Assembly (NCBI GenBank): GCA_009693435.1
Contig: SHXF01000080.1
Span: 1 to 19,527 of the forward strand
Reading direction: 5' to 3'
From: Betaproteobacteria bacterium
GTDB taxonomy: Bacteria; Pseudomonadota; Gammaproteobacteria; Burkholderiales; SG8-39
Length of the DNA stretch: 19,527 nucleotides
This document shows, piece after piece, positions 14,207-19,527 of the stretch (position 1 is its first letter; each line of letters begins with the position of its first letter). Below the pieces are notes generated by a model that did no database searches, was not told the DNA's origin, and saw nothing but the letters and a program-made list of their open reading frames with translations. The position numbers and the translations under genes were made by a program.

Positions 14207-14334
14207 GAGTGCCTTTCATCGGCCCGGACCGGACCCGTAGCAACGCGAAAATATGTATCAGTATCGGTACTTGTATCGGCCGCCAGGACCCGCCGTTCCG
14301 CCACCTGATTCGCACAAAGTTCAAGATCAGCCAT
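14203..14334 (-). CDS. 43-residue ORF fitted between korA and korB
   Basis: On the minus strand an ATG at 14334 lies one base after the korA stop (14338-14336). It opens a frame of 43 codons whose TGA (14205-14203) overlaps the korB ATG as ATGA. AAGG in the last korA codons could serve as a ribosome binding site. The product begins MADLELCANQVAERRVL, has a middle ADTSTDTDT made by three GATAC repeats, and ends VRADERHS. It is acidic to neutral and has no membrane segment. No family is recognised. The exact fit at both ends supports a translated, coupled ORF, at least as a relay that keeps ribosomes on the message across the gap. It may not make a stable protein. Confidence 0.45.
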   Translation of the reverse strand: MADLELCANQVAERRVLAADTSTDTDTYFRVATGPVRADERHS

Positions 14335-14335
14335 G

Positions 14336-16180
14336 TCAGGCAGCCTTGTCCTTCTTCATCGGCCGGACGTTCAGCGCCGCCACGATTTCGGAAATCTCCC
14401 GGGTGATGAAGCGCGCGGTGATGGGCGTGCCGTCGTAATGCAGGATGGACACGACATTTGCCGGGTTGATTCCCGCCTCGTTCACCAGCAGCGACTTCAT
14501 CTGGGCATCGCGATTCTGTTCCACGATGAAGACCTTCGCATGCGACGCGACGAAATCGGCTACTTCGTCCGGAAACGGGAACGCCCGAACGCGCAGGGCG
14601 TTCACATGGATGCCCTGCCCCGCCAGCGCTTCCAGCGCTTCATGCATCGCCGCGCTGGTCGAACCGAAATAAATGGTGCCGAATCTCGCCGGCTGCTTGG
14701 CCGCCGTGAGCACCGGCTTGGGCACCAGCGACTTTGCCGTCTCGAATTTTTTCAGCAAGCGCTGCACGTTGTAAATGTAATCCGGCCCGGTCTCGGAATA
14801 GGCTGCGTACGCGTTCTTGGTCGTGCCGCGCGTGAAGTAGCCGCCTTTGGTCGGATGGGTGCCCGGATAGGTCCGGAACGGAATCCCGTCCCCATCCACA
14901 TCCAGGTAGCGGCCGAACTCTTTTCCGGCATCCAGCATCTCGCGGGTCATCACTTTGCCGCGGTCGTAATCCTTGCTGTCGTCCCATTTGAACGGTTCGG
15001 CAAGGCGCTGATTCATTCCGATGTCCAGATCGGTCATGACGAAGACCGGGGTCTGCAGCCGCTCGGCCAGATCGAGCGCTGCGGCGGAAAACTGGAAACA
15101 CTCGTGAGGATCTTCGGGCAGCAGCAGCACGTGCTTGGTGTCGCCGTGGGAAGCGTAGGCGCAGGAAGTGAGGTCCGACTGCTGGGTGCGGGTGGGCATG
15201 CCGGTCGACGGGCCGCCGCGCTGCACGTCGATGATCGTTACCGGGATTTCGGCGAAGTACGCAAGTCCGATGAACTCCTGCATCAGCGAAATCCCCGGTC
15301 CCGAGGTGGCGGTAAATGCGCGCGCGCCGTTCCACGCGGCGCCCACCACGATGCCGATGGAAGCCAGTTCGTCTTCCGCCTGGACAATGGCGAACTTGTT
15401 CTTGCCGGATTCCTTGTCGACGCGAAGCTTCGCGCAGTATTTCTGGAAAGCTTCCGCCACCGACGATGAAGGCGTGATCGGATACCAGGCGCATACCGTC
15501 GCGCCGCCGTAGACGCAACCCAGTGCCGCTGCCGTATTGCCGTCGATGAAAACCTTGTTGCCGACATTGTCCGCGGGCTTGACCTTGAGGCCCATGCCGG
15601 CGCAATCGAGATGGCTGAGCGCATAGGATCTGCCCATCTGCAGTGCATGCACATTGGGCTTCAGCAGCGCCTCCTTGCCGCGGTACTGCTCGCCGATAAG
15701 CTCTGCAATCTTGCCGTCGTCGATGTCGAGCAACGCCGAAAGCGCGCCTATGTAAATGATGTTCTTGAACAGCTGGCGTTGCCGCGGATCCTTGTAGGCC
15801 TCGTTGCAGATTTCGGTGAGCGGAATGCCGATGATGTTGATGTCATCGCGCAATTTCGACTTCGGCAGCGGCTTGGTGCTGTCGTAAAACAGATACCCGC
15901 CGGATTCGATTTCCTTCAGGTCCGCATCCCAGGTCTGGGGATTCATCGCCACCATCAGGTCGACGCCGCCGCGCCGGCCAACATAACCCTTCTCCGTTAC
16001 GCGGACCTCATACCACGTCGGAAGGCCCTGGATGTTGGAGGGAAAGATATTGCGCGGGCTGACCGGCACGCCCATGCGCAGGATTGCCTTGGCGAACAGT
16101 TCGTTCGCGCTGGCCGAGCCCGAACCGTTGACGTTGGCGAACTTTATGACGAAATCGTTGACTGCCTTGATGGGTTCCAT
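14336..16180 (-). CDS. korA: KorA, 2-oxoacid (2-oxoglutarate) oxidoreductase alpha subunit with fused gamma domain
   Basis: The 614 residues start at ATG 16180. The open frame continues upstream, but only through the end of korC, and the codon at the next Val is GTA, not a start. Residues about 10-190 form the gamma-type domain, with NGSGSASANELFAKAI and YVGRRGGVDLMVAMN. The alpha domain follows from about 205: DGNTAAALGCVYGGATVCAWYPITPSSSVAE, with YPITPSSS at 233-240, the 2-oxoacid-binding signature. EDELASIGIVVGAAWNGARAFTATSGPG and RGGPSTGMPTRTQQSD are further alpha-subunit signatures. This gamma-alpha fusion is the usual form of KorA-type enzymes. It lies 14 bases after korC. With KorB it forms the catalytic core that makes an acyl-CoA and CO2 and delivers electrons to iron-sulfur clusters. 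Confidence 0.88.
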   Translation of the reverse strand: MEPIKAVNDFVIKFANVNGSGSASANELFAKAILRMGVPVSPRNIFPSNIQGLPTWYEVRVTEKGYVGRRGGVDLMVAMNPQTWDADLKEIESGGYLFYDSTKPLPKSKLRDDINIIGIPLTEICNEAYKDPRQRQLFKNIIYIGALSALLDIDDGKIAELIGEQYRGKEALLKPNVHALQMGRSYALSHLDCAGMGLKVKPADNVGNKVFIDGNTAAALGCVYGGATVCAWYPITPSSSVAEAFQKYCAKLRVDKESGKNKFAIVQAEDELASIGIVVGAAWNGARAFTATSGPGISLMQEFIGLAYFAEIPVTIIDVQRGGPSTGMPTRTQQSDLTSCAYASHGDTKHVLLLPEDPHECFQFSAAALDLAERLQTPVFVMTDLDIGMNQRLAEPFKWDDSKDYDRGKVMTREMLDAGKEFGRYLDVDGDGIPFRTYPGTHPTKGGYFTRGTTKNAYAAYSETGPDYIYNVQRLLKKFETAKSLVPKPVLTAAKQPARFGTIYFGSTSAAMHEALEALAGQGIHVNALRVRAFPFPDEVADFVASHAKVFIVEQNRDAQMKSLLVNEAGINPANVVSILHYDGTPITARFITREISEIVAALNVRPMKKDKAA

Positions 16181-16194
16181 TTGGGCCTTTTCGC

Positions 16195-18030
16195 TTACGC
16201 GGCCTTGCGGACGGGGATCGGCTTGTCGCGGCAAGCAGGCCCGGCCTCGGCCATCTCGAGCAGGAATTTGTGCATGTCCCACGCGCCGGTCGGACAACGC
16301 TCGGCGCACAGACCGCAGTGCAGGCAGACATCCTCGTCCTTGACCATAACGCGGGTCGTCTTGAGTTCCATCGAGACGTACAGGTCCTGCGACAGGGTTT
16401 TTGCCGGCGCGCTAAGGCGGCCGCGCAAGTCCGCTTCCTCGCCGTTGGCGGCAAAGGTGATGCTGTCCATCGGGCAGATATCGACACACGCGTCGCATTC
16501 GATGCAAAGCTTCTCGCTGAATACGGTTTGCACGTCGCAATTGAGGCAGCGCTGCGCCTCCGAGAACGCCTGCTGCAGATCGAATCCGAGTTCGACTTCA
16601 ACCCGGATATCCTTGAGCGCAATTTTGGTGTCCTTCAGCGGCACCTTGTAGCGAAGGTCCGGAGAGACCGCATTGTCGTAACTCCACTCATGTATGCCCA
16701 TTTTCTGGCTCATGAGGTTCACCAGCGGCGGCGGTCGCTTTGCGACGTCCTCGCCGTTGCAGAACTTGTCGATCGAAATTGCGGCGTCATGGCCGTGCGC
16801 CACTGCCCAGATGATGTTCTTCGGTCCGAACGCCGCATCGCCACCGAAAAACAGATTCTTGATGCTGGCCTGCATCGATACCTTGTCCACTACCGGCATG
16901 TCCCATTCGTCGAATTCCAGGCCGAAGTCGCGTTCGATCCAGGGGAAGGCATTTTCCTGCCCCACCGCGATAAGCACATCGTCGCATTCATGGTGTACGT
17001 CGGGTTCGCCGGAGGGCACCAGTTTGCGCCGCCCCTTGCTGTCGTAGGATGCCGTGACCTTTTCGAACGTGACACCGTTCAGTCTGCCCTGTTCGTGCGT
17101 GAATACCTTGGGCACCAGATAGTTGAGGATGGGAATGCCTTCGTGCATGGCATCCTCTTTTTCCCATGGGGACGCCTTCATCTCCTCGAAGCCGGAGCGC
17201 ACGATCACCTTGACGTCGTCGCCGCCCAGCCGCCTCGATGACCGGCAGCAGTCCATGGCGGTGTTGCCGCCGCCCAGCACCACCACGCGCTTGCCAATCT
17301 TGTCGATATGCCCGAACGAGACGCTTGAAAGCCAATCGATGCCGATGTGTATGTGGGCGGCAGCCTCCTTGCGGCCGGGTATGTCCAGATCGCGGCCGCG
17401 TGGTGCGCCGGATCCGACAAACACCGCGTCATAGCCTTCGCTTAACAGGTCTTTCAGGCTGTCCACCTGCTTGCCGCCGCGGAATTCAATCCCCAGTCCC
17501 AGGATATAGCCAACCTCCTCGTCGATGACCGATTCCGGAAGGCGGAATTTCGGAATCTGGCTGCGTATCATGCCGCCGGCGCGGTTGTCGCCGTCGTACA
17601 CCACGATGTCGTAACCGAGTGGCGCGAGGTCGCGCGCTACCGTCAGCGAAGCGGGTCCGGCGCCGACGCAGGCGATGCGCTTGCCGTTTTTCCGCTTTGC
17701 AGGCGCTGGAAGCAACGAGCGGATGTCGTCCTTGTTGTCTGCCGCTACGCGCTTCAGCCGGCAGATGGCGACAGGTTCGGGCTTCTCACCGTTGCCGTCC
17801 TCGACACGGCCGCGCCGGCACGCCGGCTCGCAGGGACGATCGCAGGTGCGGCCCAGGATTCCGGGAAACACGTTGGATTTCCAGTTGACCATGTAGGCGT
17901 CGCTGTAGCGGCCTGCCGCGATCAATCTGATGTATTCGGGTACCGGGGTGTGGGCGGGACATGCCCACTGACAATCTACAACCTTGTGGAAGTAGTCTGG
18001 TGCGCCAATATCAGTCGGCTTCAATACCAT
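16195..18030 (-). CDS. korC: KorC, NADP(H)/FAD iron-sulfur electron-transfer subunit (GltD-like with two 4Fe-4S domains)
   Basis: The 611 residues (about 66 kDa) combine a glutamate-synthase small-subunit-like flavoprotein with C-terminal ferredoxin domains. N-terminal cluster cysteines are Cys20, Cys24, Cys63, Cys67 and Cys71. The FAD loop is CVGAGPASLTVARDLA (121-136), the NADPH loop VVVLGGGNTAMDCC (249-262) and the second FAD motif FFGGDAAFGPKNIIWAVAHGHDAA. The 4Fe-4S motifs are CIECDACVDICPMD and CLHCGLCAERCPTG. ATG 18030 is only one base from AGGAG (18036-18032), whereas TTG 18024 lies seven bases away, so the true start may be TTG, two codons later. Its presence makes the complex NADP-linked. 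In A. evansii the homologue moves electrons between NADPH and ferredoxin for benzoyl-CoA reductase. Confidence 0.86.
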   Translation of the reverse strand: MVLKPTDIGAPDYFHKVVDCQWACPAHTPVPEYIRLIAAGRYSDAYMVNWKSNVFPGILGRTCDRPCEPACRRGRVEDGNGEKPEPVAICRLKRVAADNKDDIRSLLPAPAKRKNGKRIACVGAGPASLTVARDLAPLGYDIVVYDGDNRAGGMIRSQIPKFRLPESVIDEEVGYILGLGIEFRGGKQVDSLKDLLSEGYDAVFVGSGAPRGRDLDIPGRKEAAAHIHIGIDWLSSVSFGHIDKIGKRVVVLGGGNTAMDCCRSSRRLGGDDVKVIVRSGFEEMKASPWEKEDAMHEGIPILNYLVPKVFTHEQGRLNGVTFEKVTASYDSKGRRKLVPSGEPDVHHECDDVLIAVGQENAFPWIERDFGLEFDEWDMPVVDKVSMQASIKNLFFGGDAAFGPKNIIWAVAHGHDAAISIDKFCNGEDVAKRPPPLVNLMSQKMGIHEWSYDNAVSPDLRYKVPLKDTKIALKDIRVEVELGFDLQQAFSEAQRCLNCDVQTVFSEKLCIECDACVDICPMDSITFAANGEEADLRGRLSAPAKTLSQDLYVSMELKTTRVMVKDEDVCLHCGLCAERCPTGAWDMHKFLLEMAEAGPACRDKPIPVRKAA

Positions 18031-18307
18031 TCTCCTGCGTAATACGCCGTGTTGAACTGCCTTTAAAACGTCCCGATAGACCCGGAATTTCCTGAAAAAT
18101 CACGATACGGTCATTCGACTGCCCGACATACTACAGGTTTCGGGGCTCGCATGAAAAGCCTATTAGTACGAGAACTTAGGCGGTATCTCGAAAGCGTCCG
18201 GACAGGCGACAGCTGCCCCAAGCTACCCTTTTGCCGCGGCCTTCCGGATACTATGCGAATGGCATCTTCCACCGATTAGCTGGGATCCCGGATTTCGGCT
18301 GCAAAAA
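18031..18307. other. Divergent intergenic region between korC and TTT gene 3
   Basis: These 277 bases must carry the promoters of the kor operon (leftward) and of TTT gene 3 (rightward). They are less GC-rich than the flanking genes. The korC ribosome binding site is at 18032-18036. A small inverted repeat, CGAGA (18169-18173) with TCTCG (18186-18190), is present. I see no confident -35/-10 pair and no coding region. Confidence 0.45.
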
Positions 18308-19297
18308 ATGACACTGAATCCCGTCCGGCGCGAGCGTCGCAGACAACTGCTCATGGGGGCGCTGGCAGCCATCGCGGGGGCGCCATTCTGCGCAGCGGCT
18401 GAAGGACTTTCCTCCCGCCCGGTGCGCTTCCTGCTGGCTCAGACGCCAGCCACCACACCGGACGTTATCGCCCGCCTGATTGCACCCCGGTTCCAGCAGC
18501 GCTGGAATCAGTCCTTCATCGTGGAGAACCGGGCCGGAGCCGCCGGCGCGATCGGCATGGAAACCCTGGCCAGGGCCGCGCCGGACGGCCACACCATGCA
18601 GGTGATGCCGTCCAGCATCCTGACATTGCCGATTTTCTTTCCCAATCTTCCGTTCGATATCCTGCGCAGCTTTCAGCCGGTCAGCCTGGTATGCACAAAC
18701 AATTTTGCCCTCGTCGCCCATGCCTCGGTGCCGGCGTCGAACGTGCGCGAATTCATTGCCTATGCCAGGGCGCACCCCGGAATGAACTACGGCTCCGCCG
18801 GAAACGGCACCTCCCACCACCTCTTCATGGAGCAACTGCGGGTAATGGCGGGACTGCAAATGACGCATGTGCCCTACAAGGGGTCCGCGCCGGCCTTCAA
18901 TGACCTGCTCGGCGGGCAGATTCCCGCCATGTTCATGCCCATCCACGTCGCCGTGGGCATGGCGAAAGACGGCCGGGTGCGGGTGCTGGGTGGTTCGATG
19001 CGTGAACGTTCACCGCTGTTTCCCGATCTTGCCTCGCTGCATGAACAAGGCGTCGCTGGTTTTCAGGGCGACTCGTGGTTCGGACTGTGGGGCCCCGCCG
19101 GACTACCCGTCGACATCGTTGCGAAGTACGGGGCGGAATTGCGCTCCATCCTGGCCGAACCGGAGTTGCGCGAGTCATTTGGCAAACAGGGTATCGTCGT
19201 GCAAACGAGCACGCCGGATGAAATGGCGCGCCACGCGAGAACGCAGATGGACTGGTACGAAAAACTGATACGGGCGGCGAACATCAAGGCTGGATGA
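18308..19297 (+). CDS. TTT (Bug family) solute-binding protein 3, altered ligand loop
   Basis: The 329 residues start at ATG 18308, with no strong ribosome binding site. The N-terminus VRRERRRQLLMGALAAIAGAP (6-26) is a signal peptide whose RRRQLL resembles a twin-arginine motif, so Tat export is possible. Family features are ENRAGAAGAIGMETLARAAPDGHTM, NYGSAGNGTSHHLFMEQL, HVPYKGSAPAFNDLLGGQIPAMF and a C-terminal DWYEKLIRAANIKAG. Unlike the other two TTT proteins here, the first ligand loop reads LAQTPATTPDVIAR (43-56) and lacks the family's glycine pair before the Asp. It diverges from the kor operon and could share its control region. No TTT membrane genes are nearby. Confidence 0.9.
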   Translation: MTLNPVRRERRRQLLMGALAAIAGAPFCAAAEGLSSRPVRFLLAQTPATTPDVIARLIAPRFQQRWNQSFIVENRAGAAGAIGMETLARAAPDGHTMQVMPSSILTLPIFFPNLPFDILRSFQPVSLVCTNNFALVAHASVPASNVREFIAYARAHPGMNYGSAGNGTSHHLFMEQLRVMAGLQMTHVPYKGSAPAFNDLLGGQIPAMFMPIHVAVGMAKDGRVRVLGGSMRERSPLFPDLASLHEQGVAGFQGDSWFGLWGPAGLPVDIVAKYGAELRSILAEPELRESFGKQGIVVQTSTPDEMARHARTQMDWYEKLIRAANIKAG

Positions 19298-19391
19298 GCG
19301 GGCTTTCACCCTTTCAACGGCCGCGGTAGCGGATGTCCGTGAAATGGTTCTGCAAATGCGCACTGAAGTTCAGCCCACCGCGATCTTGCGG

Positions 19392-19397
19392 TACAAT
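19392..19397 (+). promoter_or_regulatory. Possible -10 element of the tRNA-Lys promoter
   Basis: TACAAT at 19392-19397 matches five of six bases of the -10 consensus and would start RNA about 48 bases before the mature tRNA. The best -35 at a 17-base spacer is TTCAGC (19369-19374), which is weak. TTGACT at 19428-19433 is too close to the tRNA to be its -35. Confidence 0.35.
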
Positions 19398-19451
19398 CGC
19401 GCGCTTCCCGCATTACTGCATCGAGTGTTGACTTGCTGCATTGATTTCAAC

Positions 19452-19527
19452 GGGGCGTTAGCTCAGCTGGTAGAGCAGCGGACTCTTAATCCGTAGGTCG
19501 TAGGTTCGACCCCTACACGCCCCACCA
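19452..19527 (+). tRNA. tRNA-Lys (anticodon CTT)
   Basis: This 76-base cloverleaf ends exactly at the window edge. The acceptor stem GGGGCGT pairs with ACGCCCC, followed by A and an encoded CCA. The D arm contains AGCTCAGCTGGTAGAGC. The anticodon stem GCGGA/TCCGT encloses loop CTCTTAA, giving anticodon CTT, which reads AAG (Lys). The T arm is GTAGG-TTCGACC-CCTAC. All arms pair well, so the gene looks functional. Confidence 0.97.

Noticed and set aside
14333..17241. Long + strand frames (14333-15469, 15611-16651, 16270-17241) opposite korA and korC
   Set aside because: They mirror strongly supported minus-strand genes and have His/Arg-rich composition without motifs.
19428..19433. TTGACT as the -35 of the tRNA-Lys promoter
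   Set aside because: A matching -10 would fall inside the tRNA gene.

Overview
The window looks like chromosomal DNA of an aromatic-degrading betaproteobacterium, probably of the Burkholderiales/Rhodocyclales type. Three signs point there. There are three separate solute-binding proteins of the tripartite tricarboxylate transporter (TTT, 'Bug') family, which is strongly expanded in that group. There is a phenylacetyl-CoA module. There is also a three-gene 2-oxoacid oxidoreductase of the kind known from Azoarcus/Thauera. The DNA is visibly GC-rich and uses GTG and TTG starts. No species can be named from the sequence alone.

Layout. Positions 1-149 hold the last 41 codons and the right terminal repeat of an IS4-family (IS50/Tn5-like) insertion sequence. 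Next, on the + strand, comes a tight paaG-paaI-paaK module (368-2922), then an M81/MlrC-like metallopeptidase (2988-4433), a TTT solute-binding protein (4673-5659), and a 4,5-dihydroxyphthalate decarboxylase-like protein (5704-6702). A four-gene branched-chain-amino-acid-type ABC transporter follows, livH-livM-livG-livF (6978-10335), without a LivK-type binding protein. A second TTT binding protein (10531-11499) overlaps a LigA-like small subunit and a LigB-like class III extradiol dioxygenase (11499-12603). Between two convergent blocks lies a possible 61-aa membrane peptide. On the - strand, reading 18030 to 13151, is korC-korA-(43-aa ORF)-korB, an NADP-linked 2-oxoacid:ferredoxin-type oxidoreductase. 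A third TTT binding protein diverges from korC (18308-19297), and a tRNA-Lys(CTT) closes the window.

How the genes may work together (inference). PaaK activates phenylacetate to its CoA ester, PaaG isomerises the ring epoxide to the oxepin, and PaaI is the hot-dog thioesterase that rescues dead-end CoA esters. The ring epoxidase paaABCDE and the later steps are not in this window. The dihydroxyphthalate decarboxylase-like protein, the LigAB-like dioxygenase, the Liv transporter and the TTT binding proteins would fit an uptake and ring-cleavage route for a (di)hydroxylated aromatic carboxylate, but the substrate cannot be read from the sequence. KorCAB would oxidise 2-oxoglutarate (or a related 2-oxoacid) and exchange electrons between ferredoxin and NADP(H); in Azoarcus evansii this enzyme feeds benzoyl-CoA reductase.

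No transcriptional regulator, CRISPR array or complete mobile element is visible. The least explained items are a 43-codon ORF fitted exactly between korA and korB, a short ORF with a strong ribosome binding site upstream of the first TTT gene, several perfect inverted repeats at operon junctions, and a TTT binding protein that has lost the family's glycine pair in the ligand loop.
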